This document shows positions 11,794-23,341 of a DNA stretch of 64,000 bases, in pieces. The first letter of the stretch is position 1. The number at the start of each line of letters is the position of its first letter. The DNA comes from Multifurca ochricompacta (taxonomy: Eukaryota > Basidiomycota > Agaricomycetes > Russulales > Russulaceae), in assembly GCA_022496185.1 (NCBI GenBank), contig WTXG01000005.1, forward strand, positions 434,001 through 498,000, read 5' to 3'. Under the pieces are notes generated by a model, which was not told the origin of the DNA, ran no database searches, and was given only the letters and a program-made list of their open reading frames with translations. The position numbers and the translations under genes were made by a program.

Positions 11794-13009
11794 ATGAAGT
11801 TCTCTCTCGGTTTCGCTACCCTCTCCCTCCTGCTCGCCACTGCCGTTGTTGAAGCAACCTCGTTGCACGATTCCGCCTTACCCAGGCGTCATGCTTCACA
11901 CCCCCATGCCCGCGACATTTCCAATCCCCCTAGTGCTAGGAAGCGCTGCAAATCCAGGAATATAGCACCTGGTAGCACGTCGTCGGCCAACCCAGCGCAC
12001 AGTTCTGCTCCTCACAACAACTCTGTCACTAAACCGCAGAATTCTCATCTCCAGAAGCCTGCTCCTGCAACATCTGGCGTCATTCGCGTCAACCCCGGCA
12101 AGTGTGGATCAATTGGTGCGACGGGTACGCACTCTAAAGTCATCGGGCCATGATGTGATTCGGACTGCGAGATTTACTTGCAGAGACGGTTTCGAAGTTA
12201 CAGGGCCCTAACGGTCATATCGACTGGATCAATTGTGGCGTCACTAGTGGTGGCTGGACGCCTCCTCGTGTTGAGATGGGGCAGCTCATAACTGCGTCGC
12301 TGGATAGCGCCAGGCATACTGCATTCGCCGCTTGCAGCGATCAAATTATTGCTACTTTCAATAAATATGGCAATCAATTCGGCAGTTCGTGTCTCTGGAG
12401 TGTGTCATCCAGGCCTTTGCTGACTATGGCGATCAGTCCCTCCTATCGTACTTGCATCGTTTGCGATGCAGGAAAGCGGTTGCAATCCATCCACTACCGG
12501 TGGAGCCGGTGAACAAGGTCTCATGCAGATCACCAAGGATAAGTGTGGAGGTGCTCCAAATGGTAACTGCAAGGACATTGTATGTTTTCCTTTCGATGGA
12601 CTTGGAAGAAGTCATTTTGTTCATTGTCGTATAGGACTTCAATATTAAGACTGGAGCCCAATATTTTACCAATGTCTTGGCCCAGAATAATGGTGATGTA
12701 TTCAAGACGATTGGAGAGTACAATGGATGGAGCGTTGGCATGACTTATGTGCGTGATATACCTTTGCTTTAACGGAAAACCCTTAACTTATGACAACGGA
12801 CTAGGCTGGTGCTACGCAGGCCGCCCATAGCTCTTGCTGCAGATGCCAAAATAACCTTGACTAGCGAGTGCTCTTTTGATTTTCTTGTGGTAGTTCCACT
12901 CACGTTCTCTATCGCCAGTGTTCATCAATTTGTCAATGGTTGGTTGCAGGGGCTGAATGCCTATGATAAGGGCCTTGGCAAATATTTCAATCTGAATATT
13001 TGTCATTAA
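11794..13009 (+). CDS. Secreted SLT/lysozyme-like (GH23-type) protein
   Basis: The N-terminus MKFSLGFATLSLLLATAVVE is a clear signal peptide, followed by a low-complexity Ser/Pro/Asn linker to about residue 100. The catalytic-type domain then reads FAMQESGCNPSTTGG and GEQGLMQITKDKCGGAP, the ES...GLMQI signature of goose-lysozyme/soluble lytic transglycosylase folds, with the Glu of QES as expected acid. Later exons give YFTNVLAQNNGDVFKTIGEY and HQFVNGWLQGLNAYDKGLGK. Such fungal proteins are expected to act on peptidoglycan or a related glycan outside the cell; the substrate is inference. Several Cys suggest disulfides. The intron at 12864-12918 has a GC donor. The exon 2/3 join near 12383-12450 is less certain. 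ATG at 11794 sits directly before the signal peptide. Confidence 0.8.
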
Positions 13010-13266
13010 ATGACCTAGTGGGGTCATGAGCTTTACCCATTCTCCTTTCTACAGCACGCTTGCAGGTGCAGCGCATTATTTGTCACGATAATCTACAGCA
13101 GCTGGGTTTTTGCTGTTTTATGTTCATGGATTAGTACAAACCAGATAAATCCTAACTTCAATGTTCAATGGATGATTTTATTATTTTATTATTATTGCTT
13201 GGCTTGACCGGACCGGTACAAGGGTAAAGGGTGAACGGTTACAAGTGGAGAGGAGGTTCACTGATT

Positions 13267-15742
13267 ATGAGCATGAGTGATTCCTCTCCGTCCCTTTCCT
13301 CTACCTCTACTTCTACTACACCACCTTCATCGGTACCGTCACCGGCGCTATCAACGCTGAGCTTGACCGATCTTAAAGATGTTTCAGAGAAGGATAAGCA
13401 GGAAGCTGCCCGGCTCAAGGTGGAAGCCAATAAGGCCTTCTTAGGTATACAGAGAGGACTCGTCTATTTGATTATCTTGCTAACTAGCTTTTTATTCCGA
13501 AAGGTCATGACTTTTCGCGTGCTGTCCGTTTGTACTCAGAGGCGATAACGCATAACCCTGGCGATGCGACGTTGTTCTGTAATCGTGCATACACACGCAT
13601 AAAACTCGAAGAGCATGGATATGCTCTACAAGATGCTTGTGAGCTTCAGTACCCTCTTTCCTTCGTCCAGGCAAACTCGATTCCCTGTCACAGCGCGTGC
13701 CATTGAACTTAACCCGAAGTATGCCAAAGCGTATTACCGGTGCGTGCTTTCCATTTTTGCATGGCTTGATGAGGGATCGTTAAGTTGCAGCTGCACTGCG
13801 GCACCACTGCAGTCGTGCGATGTGTCACATACAGATACTCAAGCCGCAGCAAGCCATTATCGACTTAAAAAAGGTTATCTCTCTCGAGCCGCAAAATGCG
13901 CAGGTCCGTAAGGAGCTCGAGTCGACGCAGAAGCTTGTGCGCAAGATCGAGTTTGAGAAGGCGATCGAGTTTGAGGAAGAGAAAAATGCTGTAGAAAGAT
14001 GCCTGGAGATTATAGCCGAAGGTAAGCTGTGCCTAGCCGTCATTAAGCGTGCACTCAGACTCGCCGAAGGCTCCTGCGAGGTGGAGAAAAATTACGAGGG
14101 CCCGAAGCTCGAGAATATAGAGGATGGCAAATATAAAATCACTATAGAATTCGTTCGATCTATGATCCAGTGGTTCAAAGATGGAAACACGCTTCCTCGA
14201 CGGTATGCTTGGGAAATCGTACTCGGAGCTCACAACCACTTTGTGAAGGAGGACAGCCTCGTAGAAGTCACAGTGAATAAAGGGGCTACCATCGACGTCA
14301 TCGGGGATGTCCACGGTGCCATTTTCCTCCTTGCTTGGGGGGATTCTTCCGGATTAACAATTTTGCAGGACAATTCTACGATGTGTTGCACCTATTGTCA
14401 CTAACAGGAGAACCGTCAGAAAATCACCTATTACTCATGAATGGTGACCTTGTGGATCGGGGTTCCTGGTCCATAGAGGTCATCTTAACTGCATTCGCGT
14501 TCAAATGTGAGTAGACTTCACGCTAACTTATTCAACCGAATCCCTCACATTGATGGATGAAGGGCTGTTCCCCAAGAGCATGTACATTAATCGAGGGAAT
14601 CACGAAGCAAAAGAAATGAACAGAACGTACGGATTTGAGGGAGAGGCGAAACACAAGCACGGCGAGCAAACGTACAAGGTATGTGCCATCTTCGCTGTAT
14701 TGTCGGACATCCCTTTCAATGGTATTCTTTTTCCAGCTCTTTGCCCACGTCTTTACGACCTGTGTGTACCTCAACACCTGTTCTGCTAAGGATTTTCACT
14801 CACAGCGAGCTCAGTGCCTCTTGCCACCCTTGTCAGCGCCACGCTTCCTCCTGCTGAAAAGCAAAATGCTATCCTCTCACCGGACGGTTTTAAGCGATAT
14901 TTTGTGACACATGGAGGTCTTTTTAGCAAGGATGGCATAACTTTGGATGAGATCCGTGCAATCAAGCGAGTAGGTCGTCAGCCGGGGACTGAAGGTTTGA
15001 TGTGTATGCTTTCCTTGGCTTTTTCCGACAGCACGCAACTTGACTGACTTGCATTCTCAGGCGAGGTTCGCGCTCCAGCCCCTGCACTTAAGAGCCTAAA
15101 TGTTGAGCAGTACCGCAGCTTCTCTGGACAGACCCGCAGGATTCGCCTGGATGGGGACCAAGTAAACGTGTAGGTAAACTTTCTTATGGAGAAAGAAGCC
15201 TGACAAAGCTTGTCGCAATTAGGGTGTTGGCATTGCATTTGGTCCTGACGTGACTCGTAGATGGTGCGAGTTAAACGGGGTGACTGCTGTCTTGCGCAGT
15301 CACGAGGTACGACAAGGTGAGAAGGCAGATGCCCTTTGTTTCTTATTTTTCGTGGCTCAATCCAACCACCCAGATGGTTATGCCATTGAACACAACGGGT
15401 TATGTACAACGGTATTCCCATGACTTTTTTCGTTGGCGTCCAATACTCGGTTTTCACACACCCTCAGGTATTCTCAGCTCCAAATTATGTTGATCAGGGA
15501 GGCAACAAAGGGGCTTTTGTAAGTCGCGAAGTTTATTGTACCCATCATGGCGAATAACCTTCATCTGTTAGATTCGCATCGATGCGGAAGGCAAGCAGGA
15601 GTACATCCAGTTCGAAGGGCAACCTCATCCAAATATCCGCCTATGGCGTATCAAACTGGGGGACTGGCGAGCCTCATGCTCTAGGGGCTGCCTTTGGCCT
15701 GGCAGCCCATTTTGCGGTCCACGGTGCGACTTTGTGTCCTAA
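13267..15742 (+). CDS. Serine/threonine protein phosphatase 5 (TPR-PPP)
   Basis: N-terminal TPR repeats ([55 protein letters not shown]), then the PP5 linker and a PPP catalytic domain with [20 protein letters not shown], the SHEVRQDGY segment and [10 protein letters not shown]. These carry the usual metal ligands and catalytic His. PP5 is normally autoinhibited and is activated when Hsp90 binds the TPRs. There are about twelve introns; one pair flanks a 5-nt exon (15061-15065) needed to read GLMCELLWTDPQ. Near 15638 one base appears to be missing: the frame as read ends at 15742, whereas the shifted frame gives the family tail [12 protein letters not shown] and a stop at 15682-15684. ATG 13267 is the first in frame; two Met codons lie close together there. 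Confidence 0.92.
15061..15065 (+). other. Five-nucleotide micro-exon in the PP5 gene
   Basis: Upstream exon ends in phase 1 after ATG T at 15003 (donor GTATGC at 15004). GCGAG at 15061-15065 follows an acceptor ending TTCTCAG and is followed by GTTCGC as donor. The next exon begins at 15119 after ACCGCAG. Only with GCGAG included does the protein read MCELLWTDPQ as in PP5 relatives. Flanking introns are 57 and 53 nt. Confidence 0.7.
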
Positions 15743-16947
15743 CAGGACTATCTTTGCTGTATGTAGTCAAGCTTTTTTTTTTAACGGCGCAACAGTTGGA
15801 TGCATCTTTTACGATAACGTACTCTTTGTTGAGACGCCATGAGATCAGCCAGAGTCGCAGAGCTACTCAGTACCTAACCCCTCCCTCCTCTTTTTTTTTG
15901 TGGACAAGTCATATCAGCGTAGGAAGCTTTTTCTGGTACAAGCAAGTTTGCTATTCCCATTGCTAGACCCCCGACATTGAGCTCACAGCAGCTGCCACAC
16001 TCTCTGAACCTGTCATGCAAAAGGTGGACGTAGCTATTCAAACCACCACCCAACCATATGCACAGGCCATGTAACAAAGATGGTCCTTTCTTCATTAAGA
16101 CATGAATCCGCGTTCCCTCTGAAGTTCTGCAGGCTAATTGGGCTCTCGTTTGTTGTTGGATATCTGAGTAAAGTAGGGGAAGGATGCTCTATTCTCCTCA
16201 CACCCGCGGGATCATCGTTATGGAGTCGAGAATGCGCACCTAAATGACTGAAGTATCTTCATTCATCGCAACAATGAACACTTAAAACGGCGAAGAGTGA
16301 GGGGGGGTTTCACTCTACTGATCTCTGTTGGACACAGTCTCTCGTAAAAGGAGAACCAACGTCTTGTTACGTACGCCCTTACCCGACTCTGTTTGCCTAG
16401 GCCAAGAACCAGGGTCCTATTTTTCTTGGTGCCCCCCATCGACTAAACCATGGATAGCAACACTTCCATCATGCTCGTGAGACCGAATGTGTTGATCTGG
16501 TGATCACTACAGACTCGCCCCCCTGGAGGAAGGGCATCAATCGACCGGATACCCCATGATCCTCCGCCGTCAAGTAGCCCTGTCGATGGGAATACGATGG
16601 CGTTGTCATCTTCAGGTCTTCGCTGCTGTTCAATAGGCTAATCGAAAAAGGGATCAGAGACCGTATAAAACGCGTACCCCAGTCCAGCGGGATCTGGCAC
16701 GATAATGACACAGAGACCGTCCACAGTCACAAACCTGCCGGGCTCTGGAATTGGTTGAGGGGTAAGTAGAAGGCAGCAGTGATATCCCGAGTCGAATTAA
16801 AGCACAGTGAAAGCACAACCATCCGGCGTCCCCCCCCAAGCGCGAGACATTGGTTCATCTCGAATTTGATGAGAGAGCGTGCGCGCAACATCGCAACGCA
16901 TAAGGAATCGACTGCAGCACTGCACGAATGAAACCACCTTTTTCTTT
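15743..16947. other. Intergenic, convergent PP5 (+) / Nop12 (-)
   Basis: About 1.2 kb between the ends of the PP5 and nucleolar protein 12 genes. I checked both strands for protein-like frames and found none that I can support. It should contain both 3' UTRs. Confidence 0.45.
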
Positions 16948-17817
16948 TCACCTTCGTTTCTTCCCGCCAGCTTTCTTCCTCGCCGCCTTTCCACCCGCTA
17001 GTTCTGCCTTTTCTGTCCTTCGTGCGCGCTGCTTAGTTGAGTAGTCCTACGCGCCGCCTTCGTTTCATATCGCACCTTCTTGCCCAGGTGCTTTTCCTCT
17101 TGCTATCGAACTCCATCGCACCCTTCTGACTCACCTTCCTCGGTGGCGGTGAGGGCGCAAGTGAGGGCTCAAGTGAGGGCTCTTTGCGCTCAGAAGTGCC
17201 ATGAATGAGCGTGCTCGGATCAAAGTCTTCCACGATAGTGACGGTTGCAAGCTGCTCCTCATCGGAATACTCCGCCTCCTGTTCCAAACCACTTTGGAAG
17301 GAGATGCAATGCCATTCCATTCTTCGTCTGATTTGATGACTATTCGTATCAATGTGAGCTGCTGGCGAAGAATGTTGGGATGAGATGATATTTGGACAAA
17401 CTCTGCACGAAACCACCGAACGCTTCTTCCACTTTTGCTGCATTCTGAGCAGCCTGGTCTGCAAGCATACGCCTTTGCTACATCGTAGATGCGATGTCAG
17501 CCCAGAAGGGAGGGGAGTATGTTCGAAGTCCCATGTACATACTTCCCGACGCGCCTCTAAACGCTCTTGTTTCTCCCTCGCTAATGCCTTCTTCTTACTT
17601 TCTTCCTTTTTGGCTAACTTTCGTTTGTGAAAGCCTGTCAAAAATTCACTGGACTGAAGTGTCATGGATTTACCAAATGATGAAAGAAGATATGTCTGTG
17701 CGCACCTACGTGCAATCTCATCGAATACAACAGCCTCGACTTGTTTACTCTTTTGTCGCTTTTTCGCTTTAATAATTTTGTGTGAGTGGTGAGTATTTCA
17801 ACGTTCGACGATGCCAT
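16948..17817 (-). CDS. Nucleolar protein 12 / Rrp17 family (Nop25-like) ribosome biogenesis factor
   Basis: The protein starts MASSNVEILTTHTKLLKRKK and continues KQVEAVVFDEIAR, then after an intron SEFLTGFHKRKL, the signature of the Nop25/Rrp17 (NOL12) family: a basic nucleolar protein involved in 60S pre-rRNA processing. A charged helix (EESKKKALAREKQERLEARR) follows, then RRMLADQAAQNAAKVEEAFG, the acidic SDEEQLATVTIVEDFDP segment and a basic end KAELAGGKAARKK. Reading the whole protein needs two frame corrections, near 17300 (between SDEEWNGIASPSK and GLEQEAEYSDEE) and near 17040-17060 (between KVRYETKAAR and KQRARRTEKAEL), each consistent with one missing base. ATG 17815-17817 is favoured because it opens the conserved N-terminus. 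A TCACGTGA box lies 70 bases upstream. Confidence 0.82.
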
Positions 17818-17837
17818 TAACAAAGAATTGTTGGAAG

Positions 17838-17872
17838 GAAGTGGAAGTGGAAGTGGAAGTGTTGGAAGTAAT
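17838..17872. repeat. GGAAGT short tandem repeat in the Nop12 upstream region
   Basis: Four to five copies of GGAAGT in the short upstream region of the minus-strand Nop12 gene, 20-55 bases before its start codon. Probably in the 5' UTR or core promoter. Confidence 0.6.
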
Positions 17873-17886
17873 GGTCTGTTATACCA

Positions 17887-17894
17887 TCACGTGA
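17887..17894. promoter_or_regulatory. TCACGTGA palindrome upstream of Nop12 gene
   Basis: A perfect 8-bp palindrome containing the CACGTG E-box, 70 bases upstream of the Nop12 start codon. bHLH factors such as Cbf1 and Pho4 relatives bind RTCACGTG. Binding here is inferred from the motif only. Confidence 0.45.
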
Positions 17895-18027
17895 CAAGCC
17901 ATGACCTTGACTTGACTCAACTCAAACACTTCAACATGCTCATGCACACGGCGGATACGATACATTCATTTATTTATTTCAATTTAATTCAATATTCAAT
18001 GATGACTGACTACGACACTACAACCAT

Positions 18028-19691
<1,664 letters not shown>

Positions 19692-21022
19692 TTAGCACGA
19701 GCGAATGCTTGGAGGGCGCAGGCTTGCATCATCATTCGGGACACCTTTGATGACCACCTTGTGACCGACTCCAGCCGGTACGCAACCCTCACCTAGCGCA
19801 GCCTCCAGCGCGATCTTGGCTGAAAAGCCAGTACAATGCATCGGCAGTACATAGGTCGGTGAGGGAATGAGGTCCTTAGAGAGGAAATCAACTGTGGGCT
19901 TTATGCGATCCGCCAGTTCGGGGCCGGCAAGATGTAATCCACCCACGATCTACGCATGTGATGAGCTCAATCTTTGGTACAGAATAATGTGACGCAAGCG
20001 TACCATGTATATCGGTCTGGAGAACCTCTCAACGGCATCCTTGACAACGTTCACGATACCTGCGTGCGAGCAACTGGGTATATACATGGACTTGAGCACG
20101 GTTTCACAGCCACCTCGGCGAGTACTGACGCGCTGAATATGACGAGGCCTTTTCCAAGCACGTCAACAGCGGCGTATCTTTCATCCATAATATCCTGGGG
20201 ACCTTGGATGAAGCTGGCCATTGGCTTTTATAAGGGATGTGATTCACCTGTTCTTTGATCCAGCTCCCGGACGTACCATCCTCATTAGGCGTGAAGCGCA
20301 TGCCGCCGATCAAACCCGTTTCAAAGGGAGTCACTCGGGGGATCTCGCCACTAATCCAGACTGCACCGCCCGTAATAGCATGTCCCTCATTATGCTTTTC
20401 CACAACACCCCCATGCGCCACGATCTCCTCAAAGGTAGGGTCACGAGGCAACTGGCAGATGACCTTGTCAGATGGTGGAGGTGCAATACCGCGGGCGGTT
20501 GGCTGATCTGGATGTACGTCAATAACAGTACGTGGGCTAGTGTCCTTGCCGCGGAGATCGAGGAAGGAGAGCAGGCCGCCGGTGTGATCGGCGTGCCAAT
20601 GGGAAATTACAATACATTCAATTGGAACAAGGGGCGTGCCAAGTCCGGCAAGGTTGCGGGAAAGCGACTTGGATTCTGGACCAGTGTCAAAGAGTGTGAA
20701 GCGGGGAGTTGATTCGGCGGTTTCATGCGTTTCCTGCCGAAAAAAAGGGCATTTACAATACGTCAGCAAATTCCGACGTATGGCACTCATATGAAGGCAT
20801 GTGCACATACAATCAGAGCGGAGAAGCCATGGGCGGCTATAGGCGAATGTATATCAATGATTGACGGGCCGTCGGTGGGAAGGGAATGCCAACACAACAC
20901 GAACCACAACAGAAGTCCTCGAGTGAGAGAATAGGCACACCAGTGAGAGGGTCCACTTCGGTCGCCTTGTGATTCAGATGGTGCCGCATCTCATGTGTAA
21001 AACCGGAAGGGAGTTTTGTCAT
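19692..21022 (-). CDS. Metallo-beta-lactamase-fold hydrolase (dihydropterin/RFAP-synthase-like annotation group)
   Basis: Spliced exons give an N-terminus MTKLPSGFTHEMRHHLNHK, then DPLTGVPILSLEDFCCG joined to AAHGFSALI, and the metal-binding core FTLFDTGPES and VISHWHADHTGGLL (HxHxDH). Later segments are GGMRFTPNEDGTSGSW, the second-metal region GLVIFSACSHAGIVNVVKDA, then IYMIVGGLHLAGPELADRI and VLPMHCTGFSAKIALEAALG. This arrangement matches an MBL subgroup often annotated after archaeal enzymes of methanopterin synthesis; fungi lack that pathway, so the annotation should not be taken as function. Probably a cytosolic zinc hydrolase of unknown substrate. The gene has about four short introns (one at about 20000-19947). 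Stop at 19692-19694. It is divergent from FAM72 across a 676-bp promoter. Confidence 0.85.
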
Positions 21023-21698
21023 CCTAGAGAGAGTACCTTAGCGATGTGCAAAGGGTTAGATTGGATAGCTTGGGATGGCTAACCATTCTATGGAGTTGTC
21101 AACAAGAAACGTTATCGCCAGGTACTGCACTGGCTTGAAATTTAGTTGCTGCTGGGTGTTTCTAGATTCCGAGTTGTTGTTGGTCATGATGTGGATGTGT
21201 TGTTGTTGAGTTGAGTACGCCGAGTGTTGACACGTTGACGTATTTGTTGCCACCACACGCATACACATACACATCCTCACACCTCTAACAATGACACTTT
21301 CACACTTTTGCACCTCAGCTGCTGTTACTCGGTGGATGGTTACTGACGACGACGACGACAATGAAAACGAAAACGTCGGAACTGTGAGGATTGATCAGCG
21401 CCCAAAAGAAATTAAACTGGTCACCTTTCTACGCTTCATGCTGGCTCATCGCACCTAAGTTGTAGGCTCAGTCTATGTACCAAATCTTGAGCTAACTCGT
21501 TGACATATCATATCCGCCTTTTCGAGGGGAACTTGTTACTTGGTCCTGGAAGTACAGCATCGTAGCACTAGTGGCGTTGCATTGCACTACGCTACACCAA
21601 CGATAGCCTTGAAATCTCCATGTCTGGCTGACACTCGTCAACCCAATTCCATCAGTCGCATCTTTCCTTCTCTTCCTATCAATATAAAATCATTCTCG
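21023..21698. other. Divergent promoter region between the MBL hydrolase (-) and FAM72 (+) genes
   Basis: 676 bases between two start codons on opposite strands. AATATAAAA at about 21680-21688, ten bases before the FAM72 ATG, looks TATA-like but is too near the ATG to be its usual TATA box. GTTGTTG and ACGACG short repeats occur near 21175-21210 and 21340-21360. Confidence 0.4.
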
Positions 21699-22992
21699 AT
21701 GCCATCAACCTCGCTCACAACTCCGCCTGACCTCCCTCACTACGCAACTAGTCCTAGTCCTGTCATTTCTCAAGTCAGGTCATTCCCCACGCATTCCTGG
21801 GGACGTCATCGTTTCCATCAACCCGCCTCTATATACAACACATCTCCCAATCTCTATTCTCATGCCTCTTTCTACCACTATCATCACCATCGACAACAGC
21901 AACCAGAGCGAGAAGAACACGTTCCTGCCGAACGCATCCTTATTCCTTCCAATCCTGCTGCCACAGTTCGCGATCAACGAGCTATTCTGTCCACTGCACA
22001 ACATTTCTCTTCAATGAGTCGACACCCGGCCTGGCATATCCTAGCCACGCGCAATGGCATCCCAATGGTCCTCTTGCAGACCCACAGGCCGCGAACGCCT
22101 CGACCTCCTCTACACCATTGGTCGTGCATAAAGTGTGGTTATTGGAATGCAAGCACTGTCGAACTTTCTTGACTAATCGCGGCATGAAGGTGCGCATGGG
22201 TAGCTTGCTTGTTCCATTCCCTTTTCATTCGGAGCCGCCATTGCACAGGCCGTTCTGTTACTTCGTCCGCATGTACCACTCTACTCCACTGATGCACTCC
22301 CTGTCAACTGCTCAGCCTATTCTACAAGGCCACCTCCCACGGATTCTCCTCGTCGGCAGCCAATCGAGCAGCTACCCCGAACATGTGAGTGCTTGACGCA
22401 GACCCTCTGCTGTCACGGTTGCGGATGCAGTGTCGGCTACATGATTGTTGTTCCGGTAGGACCTGTCTTCTCATCTCATATGCCTCTCTTTACAAGCATT
22501 TACGTTTTACGGTATTTGCTCACAGTGCGCCCGATGCACATCTTCAATCTCGGGGACCAATCGCGTGACAAATGGCCACCGCTTCGTTTTTCACTCTTCT
22601 GAGCTCATTGCTTCCGCGAGACTTTACACTCCAGGTGAGCCCGGGATAATACCCGCCTACACCGAGCCATCGCCGTCCTTTCGAGGTCCTGCTCCTACTT
22701 TGTTGTCTCCACGGTCTTTCCTTTCCGATTCGCCGGACACTGCCAATTTGCCTACTGCTCTCAAACATTGACTTGGTCATATAACACCATACCCCCACCC
22801 TCACCGGAGTCGCCGTGCCCAGTCCCATCACTCTTGTTTGCAGATCCACATAAGCCGAGTGCACAGCCCCTGCGAGCGGGTGACTTCCTTTACTGGCATC
22901 ACCTCACGGAGAGGGTGAGATCCCTGGAGCTACGGAAAACCGGCGTGCACGAGGGGTTAGCTCGGCCGTGTACGATCGGTAGCCCGAAGTGA
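21699..22992 (+). CDS. FAM72-family protein with long disordered N-terminus
   Basis: The core is the FAM72 zinc-binding fold: VWLLECKHCRTFLTNRGMKA, LYSTDALP, CECLTQTLCCHGCGCSVGY, then after an intron CARCTSS and TNGHRFVFHSSELIAS. The CxxC pairs and the GHxxxFHS segment align with animal FAM72, a small nuclear protein reported to act with UNG2 in animals. The role in fungi is not known to me. The N-terminal 130 residues are Ser/Pro/His-rich and probably disordered. The C-terminal part (GDFLYWHHLTER) is a fungal extension. Three frame breaks compatible with single missing bases occur near 22014, 22770 and 22915; correcting the last would end the protein at 22982 instead of 22992. ATG 21699 is the only one upstream in the frame. 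Introns at about 22189-22250 and 22456-22526. Confidence 0.82.
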
Positions 22993-23341
22993 GCTCTGGG
23001 AGTTGAGTTTTCCCTCCTCTCTCGATCGTTCTTCGAAGAAGTTTAGTTTTTACTTTATGAAAACATTGATTACCTGTGGCACGTTTCTATGCTGTGGCAT
23101 CATTTCTTACCTGTGGTCATATGTTACTTTTTACTGTTCCTGTATTCTTATAGATTCTGTCATTGTGTTGATAAACAAATGAAGAAAATGAAAGAATGAA
23201 AATGCTAGCGTAACGACGCGTACAGCCACGGACTGCGCAACAGTTGTATACTCATCTTATCATCCCACATTCCACATTCCACATTCCACATCCCCCCACC
23301 CTCTTCGTAGTACGTCCATGATCGATAAATCTCAAGGTTTA
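22993..23341. other. Intergenic with CCACATT tandem repeat
   Basis: About 350 bases between FAM72 and the next plus-strand gene. (CCACATT)n, about three and a half copies, lies at 23265-23292. No coding signal. Confidence 0.5.
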
